Shown piece after piece: positions 41,363 to 62,300 of a DNA stretch of 64,000 nucleotides (positions are counted from its first letter, which is position 1; the number at the start of each line of letters is the position of its first letter). Origin of the DNA: Ovis canadensis (taxonomy: Eukaryota > Chordata > Mammalia > Artiodactyla > Bovidae); NCBI RefSeq assembly GCF_042477335.2, contig NC_091255.1:47718501-47782500 (forward strand), in the 5' to 3' direction. The position numbers were made by a program, and so were the translations under genes. The notes beneath the pieces were generated by a model. That model saw only the letters and a list, made by a program, of their open reading frames with translations, made no database searches and was not told where the DNA came from.

Positions 41363-42287
41363 TGTGATAACTACTGCAGTGGCGGTGAGCCGAGTCAATG
41401 GGCGTGAGCCTGCGACAGCGGAAGACTCTAAACAAATTCCATAACAGGACGAGAGAAGTCAGACCCAAGGGAGAAAGGGAAGGATCTCGATCTAGGGATG
41501 GGAGCAGGCGGGACGTTCAGCCTCCCCTGCATTGGCTCGAGGGTGGCTGGGGCTGGCGAAATTGTCGCCTGCTTCGTCTAGATCTTAGACTTGGGGAAGT
41601 CTGGAACGTTCTTCTTTAGGGTGATCTGATAATGAGGCTACGTGAAGTCGACCTGCAGCTTCCAAATGCCCCCTTTGCAGCCCAACCCCTGCAGCCGCAG
41701 AATATCTGCGACACCCTCCCAGCGCCCCTCTCCCTCTTAACAGTAAATAGGCACTTTACGGGTGCCTCCCAAAGACCGGACGCTGTTCTAGTTCAGTGCA
41801 TGTCCAGAGCCTAGCATGGTGCCTGGCATACAACAGATCTAAGGATTTCTGGAATGAATAAATGAAACAAGCTTCATGAGTAGTATCCCCGACCGCACAG
41901 CGTGCCCTTAACCAACCCGGTAGCCCTTTACTGGAGCCAAAGCCCTTTATTTCGGGTTTCACCAGCCCACGTGGACAGAGGTTCCGGCCGGCGTCTCTGG
42001 CTTCCAGAGACTGGGTCCACCGCTATCCCAGCTTGCATCGCGATGCCGAGCTCTTCCGCACTCACAGTGACTTTTCACTTTGCGCTTTCCTTACCTAGGT
42101 TTTGGCTTCTCAACCAAACTCCTGTACTGATGACTGACAAAGACGCACAGCCAATAGAAAATTAAAATGTTCCGGAAGGGTCGGCCTCTCAGCCAATAGC
42201 GAGAAAGCAGCGAGGGTGGTTGCGTAGTGAGGCCCTTAGCAGGTTTGCTGGAATTGTGGCGATTGGAGGTCCTAACACACCGCAATC
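41363..42287 (+). promoter_or_regulatory. PSMB3: PSMB3 promoter region
   Basis: There is no TATA box near the gene. Two CCAAT boxes, each in AGCCAATAG, lie at 42151-42155 and 42193-42197, with an ETS/GABP-like CCGGAAG at 42172-42178 between them, 90-140 bp before the ATG. A 12-bp palindrome GCATCGCGATGC is at 42035-42046. An L2-like LINE end ('agagcctagcatggtgcctggcat..gaatgaataaatgaa') is at about 41,795-41,870. The start site is probably 42,220-42,270. Confidence 0.6.
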
Positions 42288-51018
<8,731 letters not shown>

Positions 51019-51074
51019 CTGTTTTCAGAGCCCACTTTTTTTTTTTTAATAAAAGATTTTCTTTCACTCCTGCT
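51019..51074 (+). other. PSMB3: PSMB3 3' UTR and poly(A) signal
   Basis: A very short 3' UTR: AATAAA at 51048-51053, only 30 bp after the stop and right after a T-run (51036-51047). Cleavage is likely near 51,070. Confidence 0.85.
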
Positions 51075-52364
51075 TCTTTGAGTGTTTTACCACAGATCTC
51101 TGTCCCTAGCTGGGCAGTTACAAATAGCTACTTGGGGTGCAGCTTAGCCCTCGGCTTTTCTTGACTTGCAGCGTGCTCTCTGGTCCATCAGTGGGAATGG
51201 TCTCTACAGATCACTGTAGGGCACCTGCTGTCCTGGAACCTGCACAAGGTGCTTTATATGATCTAGAATTTAATCATCAAATTGATTCAAGGTAATGCAT
51301 GTTTTTTCCCTTGTTTAATGACAGTTAAGTAACCTGTCCAAGGCCACTTTGTGGTAGAGCAAAGGTGTAAGCCCATGTTCCATTTGACTCCAAAGCCTAG
51401 AATCCTTTATACTCAACTCTTGGAAAACCCTTAAATATTTTTTGTTTCAGGTAGAAATTTGGCCACATATCCATAAGTAATATCCGTACACAGTAGTGTT
51501 TCTTAATCTTGGCTACATTTTAGTCACCTAGGGTGCTTCCAAAACACAGGTATTTTGATCCCTGATTTATTTGGCCTTTTAAAGGGGCCTGGACACCTGT
51601 TTTTCCCAAAAGTTCACCAAATGATTCCAGCTTGCAACCTGTTGCAGGTCCCCTAATAAGCAAGTACTCCCTAAATTCTAGCCTCCATTATAATCATGAG
51701 GAGGGCTTGATAAAGCAGTTTCTAGTCCCGAGCTGCAGAGGACCCTGAGGATTTGTAAGTTCCTAGGTGTGGTCCTGGACCACAGTCTTGAGAACCACTG
51801 GATTTAAAGTCGAGCTGGAGAAGTGGAGGCCAAGTAGAAGTGACTTGTTGAAAGTCAACAACATAGCTGGTCAAGGGAGAGTGGGACAGAGGCGTGGCTC
51901 CACCAAGTGCTGCTTCTGTGCACTGGGGAAGTGCGGGCAGTTTGTCCACTCCTCTGAGAGGGCAGGGTGAGGGGAAAGGTGGTTGACAGGTGGACCCTCT
52001 GGGGTCTGTGCCCCTGCAGGTATACATGCTAAGTCGCTTCAGTCATGTCTGACTCTTTGTGACCCTATGGACTGTAGCCCGCCTGGAAGCTCTGTCTATG
52101 GGCTTCTCCAGGCAAGGATACTGAAGTGGTTACCATTGCCACTTCCGGGGATCTTCCAAACCCACCGACTGAACCCACGTCTCTTAAGCACCACCTTAGT
52201 CACTGCTTATTAACGGCCTCTGAAAATGAGTGATCAGAGGTCCTGACTCTTACTCAAACTCAAGCCCAGATTTAGCCCAAGCAGTCCCTGAAACAGACCC
52301 AAACCTTCTAATTAGGAAAAAGATAAAAGGATTATTTCCAAAGGACTCACATATAACAGGTGTG
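51075..52364. other. PSMB3-PIP4K2B convergent spacer, repeat-filled
   Basis: An antisense MIR at about 51,225-51,410 ('cctgctgtcctggaacctgcac..', 'agttaagtaacctgtccaaggccac'); two MER5A-like pieces at about 51,498-51,640 and 51,685-51,800 (the second ends 'cttgagaaccactgg'); and a BovA SINE listed separately. No gene was seen. Confidence 0.65.
52026..52195 (-). mobile_element. Bov-tA/BovA SINE (reverse, diverged)
   Basis: 'atgctaagtcgcttcagtcatgtctgactc', 'atggactgtagcccgcctgg', 'gcttctccaggcaaggatactg' and 'gggatcttccaaaccc'. More diverged than the other copies, and its 3' side decays. Confidence 0.85.
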
Positions 52365-52365
52365 T

Positions 52366-55300
52366 ACACAAAGCTTTTTTGAGTTTTATTTTTTTCCTCG
52401 GGTTGGAGATTCATCTTCTAACATGCATGCATCTTAAAACAGTAACAGGGTCTCGAATTGTTCCGAGCAGACATTAGACAAGCACAGGGGTTTGAAAATT
52501 CCTATTAAAAAAAATGGAAATTGCAATGGGAAATTGAGAAGTCACACACATGTGGTAGGGTGGTAGTTTATCCTGCTCCCCCAAAAGCTGAACCTAAACT
52601 TCACATTTTTTTTTACTACAATGACCTGACCTGATGCTTGGGTGTGCTGAGTGGCACCAGGCCTTACCCCCAAAGGCTGTTGGTTCCCACTTCCTCCCAA
52701 AATGGCTCTGAACAAGGAGAAGGGACTCTGGAAGTTTCCTCCCCCAGCCTCCAAAGGATCGCCAGGGACAGCCAAGTCTCCTCTTCCCTTTGGAGACACC
52801 TCCTAAGTGTCTCATTTCAGAAGGCCATGGCTGTGTCACAGAGCCCCTGCACATGGCTGGTAGATTTGGGGGCAGTTTGAATGTGTTTTCCCTTTGATTC
52901 CTGTGCTCAGGTTGGAGCCCCCTCCCCACATTTCTGCCAGAAAGAAGTGGGGTCCCTGGAACTGGGGGAGCCACAGGTCTAAGGTCAGAGCCTTTTAAGG
53001 GTGGTTTTAAACACACTGTCCCTTCTGGCCCCTAACATTTGAGTAGCTCAAATGCTGGGGATTGCTGAAATTTTCTCTTCAACTTGATAAAAAGACAATT
53101 AGAGGAGGGTGGGATTGGCTACTGAGAAAAGTCCTGGGTCTTTGTTCCACCCCTCTGGGCAGACCCTGGCAGACTGTGAAGGGGAGAAAGCAGGGCAGGA
53201 GCATGTAGTCCCAAGCCCTGAGCACTACAGGAACCTGTGCGAGGCCTAAACACAGGCAAGAGGAACACAAGGAGGAAGAGGGGGCAGGGAGGATAAGCTG
53301 CCTGTAGTGGGGACCGAGGGAGTGCCACTCAGCCACAGGGGCGACTTGTAGCACGTGCCACAGACCAGTAACCCCTGAGCTAAATAAGGAGACATCGAGC
53401 ACTGCCTCGGGCTGTGCCCCTGGAACTGCTGGCTTCCTAGCCTGCCCCGTAGCCTCCACGCTGGAAGGCACAGGGAAGGAGCTCATACTGGGGGATGAAG
53501 ACTCAGTGGTTCATTAACAGGAACAAGGGCCAGAGGCCGCCTTCTAGTGGTTGAGGTGGAGATTTAAGGGGAACTCTTCGCTTTGGTGAGGAGACCTGGG
53601 AGATGAGAGTTTTCTCAGCACAGACTTTCAGAAGAAGAGGGGCAGGATGGGAAGAGCTGTGACTGGTTAAGTGGTAGAGGGAGAGAATGGAGAATAATCC
53701 TCCCTTATCCCCAACCAGGCCTCATCCAGGCAGCCGTGTCCTATTCTTATGCCTTTGTTCTTGGGAGACCCCAAATTATTCTGGGATGCCGTAAAACCAT
53801 TCAGCTTTTCTTCTTGGCTCCAGAGTGATGGTGAGGGTAGTAACTTGCCCCTGGATGCCTTCTACTGCCCAGACAAGGCATGGGAGGACTGGGAAAAAAG
53901 CAGGGACAGACAAAAATTTGGGGATCACTTCACTTTCTCTACATTCAAACTGCAAACCAAATTTAACATCATCCTTACAAAAAGAAGAGAAAAACCTTGT
54001 ATAAACCAAGATAAATAGCTTTCAAATATTTGAATGCCAAAGGAATTAAAGGACCAAACCCAAGGTTTTGAAGATAGCACAGAGAATGACCTTTTAAAAA
54101 AATTTAAAATCCACCAAACCACAGCTTAAATGTTTTGACCCAGTCAACAATACTGTCAGAAAAACAAAAAGAGCATTTAAAACAGAATGCTACCTCTCAA
54201 AATGTAAACAATATACAAAAAAAAAAAAAAACACCCCACAAAAACTCAATGTTAAAGAAGTTAGATATCTGGTAGCTCACCTTTAACTGGGAACAACTGG
54301 TTACACTTTTCATACACATTATGAGGGACATGATCAGCAGACCAAATGGCAGGAAGCTGGAGAGAGCCCAGGGCTGTGGAGGCCCCGAGGACAGCCTGCC
54401 AAGATCGGGAGTTGCTGGTCCCAACCAGGAGCAGATTCAAATTTTCATTCTTGATTAGAAGATGGGGAAATCAAGTCCAAACATTATTCCTACTACCCCC
54501 TCCCTAAGTGAAATCTGTTTTCTCCATGAGACACGTGGTACAAGTTCTTCCCCAAGTCACTTCGCGGTCTTGCTGCTGACATCCAGAGATACCTGCAGCC
54601 CCTTTCGGGGGCCAGGGCAGCTGTCCGGCCCGTTTGCCTCTCCGCAAGGGTTCTGACAGCTCAGCAGAGTCCAAGAACATGGTTTCCATTACACCTGACC
54701 TAAATGCTGTGCATCGGGCACAGAGATGTTGCCGGCTCCTGCTTCAGAAGCTGAGCTTGACCAGGTTGAACAAAGCCAAAGAAACCAATCCATTCATTCA
54801 AAATGGTTCCACAAAATTTCTTTCCATTTGCAGAGTTATCTACAAGTTTCACCACATCTCATCCCAAGTCCCCAGTTCCTGGGGAGGAGGTGAGAAGACG
54901 CAGGGATGTACCTCCCCCAGCACAGGGTTGTTTTCTCTCCTGACCAGGCCAGACTGCTCTGATGGCCCCACAAAAGGACGCAGTTCTGAGGCCTCAGTAG
55001 CAGGCTCAGAAGGTGGTAGAGATCCTGAAGGAAGCAGCCAGATGCCACTCCTGAGGAGGCCTGTGGTAGCAGAGATGCAAAAAGTCTATGCATCAAGGAA
55101 ACACAGCTCCAAGGTTGGGCCACGTTGAATTGCACATCAGGCCTCCAAATTGTATTTCCCAGGTCAGATCCTCAAGTGACTCAGAAGCAACCTCAGGCTT
55201 GGGTGGCACACTCCAAAGGGGAGGGCGGGGTACACCATTCCTGCTGGCCACAACCATCCAGGTGGCACATTACTGCATGGAAGCCTCGGGGCTTGAAGAG

Positions 55301-56364
55301 GTATCTCTGTAAGGAGCGCCCCAGGCCCCAGCTAAAAGCTCACCTACAAATGAGAATGCCTGGGAGAAGATCTGAAGGAAGTAAATGGATGGAGGGCACA
55401 AGACCTCATTCGATACTCATCAGCTTTTCTGGAGTTTTCTCAAGGGGAAATGACCATGTAAGCATGAGGGTCCTGTTATATCCAGAGGTGCTTTCTAGTT
55501 CCTCTTGACTCAGTGGGAGACAGGCTTCATTCACAGAGATGATGTCTGCACTCCAGGGGCCGCAAAGAGCCTGGGACTTGGGTGATGATCATGGGGTTCT
55601 CTGAGAACCAGCGGTCCCCCACCCCTGACCATCCCGTGAGAATGAACTCATTCCCCTCTGAGATCTTTGATTCTGTTCCAAGATGCCTGATGTTGACCTG
55701 GAGCATGCCTTTGGGAGGGACAGCATTTAGATGGAGGAACTATGTAACATTTCACTTGGAGCCGAGGCCAAAAAGGTAGAGGAAGCTGTGCACAATACTC
55801 CATGAAATTAAGTTAACTAGACAAGAGCAAATGCAGCAGGGCCGAGGCGTCTAACCTCTTCTCCTCCGGCACCAGAGCATTTCGCTCTGAGAGGCCCCTT
55901 CACTGGGTCTGTGTGTGCTTCTTTAATTGAGGGAATGGAGAGCAGAGCAGGGATGGAGATGGTGGATAGGGTGATGACATAAATCATTATAAATAGCAAA
56001 TCTGGAGCAATGAAATTTCAGAAACAAAACCCAAATAAACCCAGAAAATCATCTCTAGCCCCAAGGTATCTTACAACGTTACAAGGTAACAAAAAGGAAA
56101 CACCTTTTTAACCTAGGTCAAAGGGGGGGGAATCAAGGGTAAGCAGATGAGGCTACATCCTGTGAGCACACGCACGCATGGCACATCCCCTCCTCTCCTG
56201 CTAGAGTCTCTCTCAGTGTCACAGGCTGAAGTCACGTTGCTAAAGCCCTCCCCGACCGCCACTCTGCTCCCCGCCCTCCCATCTAGCCCAGATAACACCT
56301 TCTCTCTCTTCCAATCCCCGACCCTACATCCAGCACTCTGGCTCTGGCTGAAGGTAGAAGATAA
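52366..56364 (-). other. PIP4K2B: PIP4K2B 3' UTR
   Basis: About 4 kb between the stop codon and the minus-strand poly(A) signal AATAAA (TTTATT at 52385-52390). No exon-like frame or splice pair was trusted here. It includes long A/T-rich stretches (54.0-54.25 and 56.0-56.1 kb). A long 3' UTR fits what is known for this gene. Confidence 0.75.
52385..52390 (-). promoter_or_regulatory. PIP4K2B: PIP4K2B poly(A) signal (AATAAA on the minus strand)
   Basis: TTTATT on the plus strand. It is followed in the transcript direction by 'aaagctttgtgtacacacctgttat'. Other signals may be used upstream. Confidence 0.6.
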
Positions 56365-59300
56365 CTACGTCAGGATGTTGGACATGAACTCGTTGAAGCG
56401 CTTGGAGTACTGCTCAGGGTTCACAGTAGAGATCTCGGCCCCCGCCTGTAATACACAGAGGCCTGAATCAGGAGGTGGCACTGCCCCGCCCCCAGCTAGG
56501 CGGGCCACCTGGAGAAATCATTCCCATGTCTCAGAAGTGCCTTGGCCTTGCTTCGCTGATTCACAATCCCAGGGCTGCACCTACTGAAGTAGGAACAAGG
56601 CAGTGGGGAGACGGCAGAGAGGCTCCAGAGCTCTGTGGGGGCCCATTTGGAGAACAGTAGCTTGAAGCCCATGGGGAAACAGGCCTCTGGGAAGCAGCAT
56701 GGCATGTAAACAAAGCTATTACTGGCAGTCAACAAGATGCATGACATGCCCAGCAGCCGGGGGGAAAGGAGCCAGAGAACTGGGGGAAAAACAAGTTGGG
56801 TGTTTCAGCCAGCTGCAGCATGGGGACGGGGTGTAGACGGCAAAGAGAGGACACAAGGCAACTGGGCAGCGACAAGGGCCAGGAGAGTGTCTCTGAGCAG
56901 GAGCCCCCCGGGGCCTGAGGGCCCACCACCCGGGCCTAGATGGAGACAGGGAGAACTCACCCCATGTTTCACTGTTTTGGCAGCGTGTGCAGCTTTCTTC
57001 TTAGCGTCATATGGCGTGAGGATGTCAATGATGGCCATGAAGTACACCTCCTTCTTGGGGGCACCTGAAGGGGGAGAGGAAACAGGAAAGGAGGAAAAGG
57101 CAGGGACAAGGGCAGAAAGCATCTGTGTCCTTCACCCTTCAGATACAACATCCAGATTCATCCCTGTCACTTTGAATCTGAGAAAAGAAATGACCCATGG
57201 AGTCCTTCTTAGAAGCTTTCATAGCTCTCATCTTATTTGATCTTCACAGCTACTCTGTGGGGTTGACATGACACTATTTAGGAGGTTCTGTCCCTCCCAT
57301 GAACCTGAGCTAAACCAGGCCTTAGCTATCCAGGACACACAAAGAGGTGAAGGAAGGCCTGACAGAGAAGGACTCAGGGCCCCAGAAGACAGAGTTACTG
57401 GTGGTAACCCTGGATGGCAGCCGAAGGCAAAAAGAGGCCAGAGTCAGCAGTTAATAAGGTGGAGGCCCAGGCACCCACAGGGCATCTAAGCAACAGGCCT
57501 GAAGCAGGGGGTGGGATGAGGGCTGGAGGGGCCTGGCAGGCACAGGCTCCTACTTACTTTCATGGCTCTTCATGGCATAGACGTCAACAGAGGGGTCAAA
57601 TTCCCCAGGTCCAAAGAACCGGGGAAAGCTGAGGAGGTTCCCCGGGCTGTCTGGAGGCGTGCCGTAGGAGCAGAGCAGGCTGCCGCCCATCCCGTCGTTC
57701 TCACACTCCTCGTCCTCGGCCCGCTCCTCCACCTCCATCTCCTCCTGCTCTGCCCGGTCCACATCGTGGATGCCCACCAGCAGGCTGTAGTCCATGATCT
57801 TCAGCTGGGCCAGGAACTAGGGAGGTGGGGGAAGGAAAGGCGGAAGGCAGAGGTTAACATGGGACATCTGACGTGGCAGACTGGCATCTGGAAAGGGGAG
57901 AAAAGGCACTCCTTCAACTTAATTCTCCAACTCTGAGACACAGCAGAGCACAAGACATCAGAGTCTCTGCCCTGGACAAGTTTGATGTCTAATGGTGAAG
58001 ACAGTCACTCCTCCAGGGCGAGGAGCTGTGTGAGTCCAGCAGTGGGAAGAGGGCCTCCCTGAGGAAGGGAGTCGAGGCTGATCCTAGTGAAGGAAGACAA
58101 GTCAGGCAGGTAGAGGCTGCGGGAGTGGAAGCAGAAGGAGCCCTGCACGGAGAGGGAAGAGTCAATTCCATCTGGGACTGAGCGGCCACGGTGAGCTGGA
58201 GGAAAGAATGGAATGCTGCACCGTGCATCCCTCCTCCCTGCAAGCGCTGGGAGCAGCACTGTGCTTGAGTCTCCCGAGCTAGGACTCCATAACCTGGAGA
58301 AGAACGAAGAGCGTGGGATGACGAGGACGGAACAGTCAGCCGGCATTCCAGTTTAACTAGTGTGAGGCCAGTCACTGCTCCAAATCCTCTGTGCACTAGC
58401 CAGCGGCCACCGTCAGCCATGTGCCCGGCCTTCTGCTGTGGTCACACAGCAGCAAACTGTCCAAATGACCTAGAGAACTAGATGGAGAGTCACAGCAGCA
58501 CCAGAGTGGCTCTCTCTAGAGGCCCACGAAGTAACTAAGAGCACAAGCAGCCCCGATGGTAGGTCACAGAGTCCTCTGAGAAAGGTGAAGCGCACCACTG
58601 CAAGGACTTCCGGACAAAGCCCTCTCAAGGCCAAGGGAGAAGCGGCCAGGGTCCCAGGAGAGAGACTGTGTGAGCCGCACCCTCTCCTATCCGCCTGCAA
58701 ACGTTTACAAAGCAACAAGCCATCGAAGACAAATGAAGGTGTCAACTGTCTTAAATCCTCTTTGCAGGCAGAGCAGGGAGGAAAGTAGGAAAAGGAGGAG
58801 AAAGACTCTAGACAAACATCAGAATAAAGGTACAAACACAGTAGGGGGTGGTTAAGATAAAGCCTCCTAACAAAAAGAAGTTTGTAAAACCCATGTTCAC
58901 AGCAGCATTACTCACAATGATGAGTGAAGGTTAATTTTATGTGTCAACTTGACTACACTACTGGGTGCCCAGAATTGTGGTCAAACACTATTCTGGGTGT
59001 GTCTGGGATGGTGCTCATGGAGGAGATTAACACCTGAATTGGTAAACTGATAAAGCAGATTGCTCTCTCTAAAGTAGGTGGGCCTCAGTCAGTCAGTTGA
59101 AGGGCAAAAAGAATAGAAAGGCTGACTCCTATGAGTAAAAGGAAACTCCTCCTGCCTAACTGCCTCTGAGATAGGCCATCAGTCTTCTTCCTGCCTTCAG
59201 ACACAGACTGAAGAAGCATCAGTTCTTCCTGCGTCTCGAGCCTGTTGGCCTCTGGACTAAAACTACACCATCAGCTCTCTTGGGTCTCCAGGTGGCCAAC

Positions 59301-62300
59301 TGCAGACAGATTTGGGGACTTTTCTCAGCCTCCATAATCCTGTGAACCAATTTCTTATAGTAAATACCTATGTATCTACATCTTCCTCTGCTTCTCTGGA
59401 GATGTCTAACTAGATTAACTAGTTAATCTTAACTAGAGACCAAGTGTCCATCAATGGATGAACGGGTAAACAAAATGTGGTACATACATTCAACAGAATG
59501 TCATTCAGCCTCAGGAAAGAGGAAGGACGTTCTGACAAAAGGCACAGAATGGATGATCTCTGAAGACATTATGACAAGTGAAATAAGCCAGACACAAAGG
59601 ACAAACACTGTATGATCCACTTATAAGAGATTCCTAGAGCAGTCGGCTTCATAAACACAAAGCAGAATGGGGCTGCCAGGGGCAAGAAGAGGGAATGGGT
59701 ACCGAATTTTCACTTGGGAAGATGAAAACGTTCTGGAGATGGATGGTGGCGATGGTTGCACAACCATGTGAATGTACTGAATGCCTCTCAAAACCAGTTT
59801 AAGAGAGTAGATTTTATGTTATGCATATTTTACCACAATTTAAAAAAAACATTTTCTAAAGTTTATACAGTTTTGTTGTAATAAACAGGCTCCCGAGTTA
59901 TTGAAAATAGGAGGCACCAAGTTATCAAGTGGTGTAGATATCACGTTCATTATTTAGCACATGTCCTCTCCAAAGAACTTCTCCACAGGAAGTCCCCTGC
60001 CAACCAGAAAGTTGCAAGGCAAGTGGAGAATCTGAGCCAGAGAAAGGCGCGGTTGGTGGGTCTTAATGGTTGGTTTCCTGTCACTCTGACACCTAGATGC
60101 CTCCTCCACTATGGGTAACACAGAAAGGAAGCTTGAAGCGGAGTTTGAAAAGGAGGTGATAACAGACGAGAGAAGAAATGAGGGGAAGCACTTCTAACTG
60201 AGTCACACAGGTGCGGCCAGCACAAACTGTGTCCCCCCAAATGGAACGCATACTTGCGTGAGCTTTAGATGCAAGCAACTACCCACATGGCTCAAATCAC
60301 CACCTTCCTCTTGTCCACACTTCTGGAAGTAGTGAATTCAACTTTCCTTAAGGTGAAGGAGGCTTCTGTTCTGGGGACAAGAGCTCAACCAAAGCAAAAT
60401 CATGGGTAAGTACTTACCTCTACGTCCCGTTTCAGTTTTTCCAGGAAGTTCTTTTTACTCTCTTCTCCTACATGCAGCTTCTGCCCTTCGTTGAGGAAGT
60501 CATTGTCTTTGAAGGTTGGCAAGTCCTTGGCCTGAGAGAGCAATAGCAGTGTTAGGCTGGCGGCCTGCTTTGTGCACCTCCAAGGCTGTGGGTAATGATA
60601 CAGGAGAGGAAAGGGTCTTTGGCACAAAGACAGCCAACCTGCTGATAAACAGCTCTGTCCAGGAGTCTACAGTCCCAGCTTCAGACAGGCAGAGATGGCA
60701 AGTATGTGGCAGGAGTCAGACAATGAGGACTGATCAAAGGATTTCCTTCTGGGCCTGGACTACCAGGCTTGAGCTACCTTGAGCTCAGGGCTCAAGCAGC
60801 CACTCACTGATTCAGGCTGGGCTGAGGTGGAAGCTGCCAGCCCTCTAGGACTATGAAGAGCCCAGCAAGGGCAAAGGTGAAAGGCTGGTGACCAAGGCCT
60901 AGGCCAAGGATGAGGACAGGCAGGAGCTTAGTGACACAGTACTTCACATCCACAGACTGCATGTCTAAGAACTAGGCTGGACGGCAGCGGAGGAAGAGAC
61001 CGCAGGGGTGGGAGAAGGTGTTTCTGACTCCAAGTGACCCATTCCACAAGTGACGAGCACAGGCCCCAGCATACCTTCTCCTTGTCACTCGCTTCTCTGG
61101 CAACAGTAGAACCCTGGAAGGATAAGAGCTGTCAGGAGAAATCTGAGCTGAGGCAAATTCCGCTGAGAGAAAGAAACATGGACCGGTCTTTAGGGCGCGG
61201 CAGCGGTAAACTCAAGTAGACTGGTTAGACTCCTAGAGGGGCCAGAAGGCAGCAACTTGTTCACTTCCTCTGTCACAGACTGGGTACAGGGCTCTGACTA
61301 TAACCAGACCCGTGCTCGGGAAACAGGGCTGAACTGAGAGACTCAGTCCCTGCCCTTAAGGAGCTCTCCTTCTAACAGGGGAGACAGGCAGTAAGCAGGA
61401 GTTACACAGTTAATTAATCCATTAATTACAATAGTGCAAAGTGGTACAGGTGAGAAGGCAGAACTCTCCAAGAGCATGCAGTACAGGACCACGGTCTAGA
61501 CTAGACAGAGGTATGGCCAAAGCCTGCCTCCTGGAATTAGTGATATTTGAGCTGAGCTTGAAAGGCTAAGTAGGAAGTGATTAGATGGGGGAAGGTGGAG
61601 GTGGAGAAGAGGGCAGGGAGGGAAACAATGGCAGGCAGCCTCTGTGAGGTGCTGGGGGTGTGGAGAGCATGGGCACCGTGGGAGCAGAAAGGAGGCCAGT
61701 GCAGGTAGCAGAGAGAGGGAGAGCGGTCTGAGGGACCTGGGTCAGGAAGCCAGGTTCGGGAACAGCGGAGCACTGCGGTTCACAGGCACAAGTGTGTTTT
61801 TCACTGTGTCTAGAAATGTGCCTGTGCACAGTCCACGAGGCCTGGGCAGCTGCCAGGGTGTGTGTGCAGCACAGCCTGACCCGCCCTGCTGCCTTCGGGG
61901 TGCACATCCCCCGACGGGAATTGAAGAACACTCACTGCACATAAACAGGGGACATTTGCGGCTTGAATAACCTGTCACTGTCACCTGGACATGAGATAGC
62001 CTTTGGCTCAAGTGAGTTAGGAGTATCAACTCTAGAGCCACTTGTCCACACCCAAACCTATGCCCCGGCTTTCCCAACATGTGGAAGCTGGAGGTGCAGC
62101 CCCTCCAAGCCTCAGGGAGAGAGGGCCACAGAGCTGGGAAACACAGAGCTCTTACCTTGAGGTCGTACTTGCGATGTACAGTGAGCCGATGGCTGAAAAC
62201 GTTCCTGGTGACCACCATGTAGGTTTCCACACCATCCACAGTCAGTCGGTACATGCCCAGGAACTGTGGCAAAAGGGTATTGCCGTGACACTCCACTATG

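Noticed and set aside
54634-55128. 164-residue open frame in the PIP4K2B 3' UTR
   Set aside because: No family resemblance, no splice or start context; lies inside a known-type long 3' UTR on the other strand.
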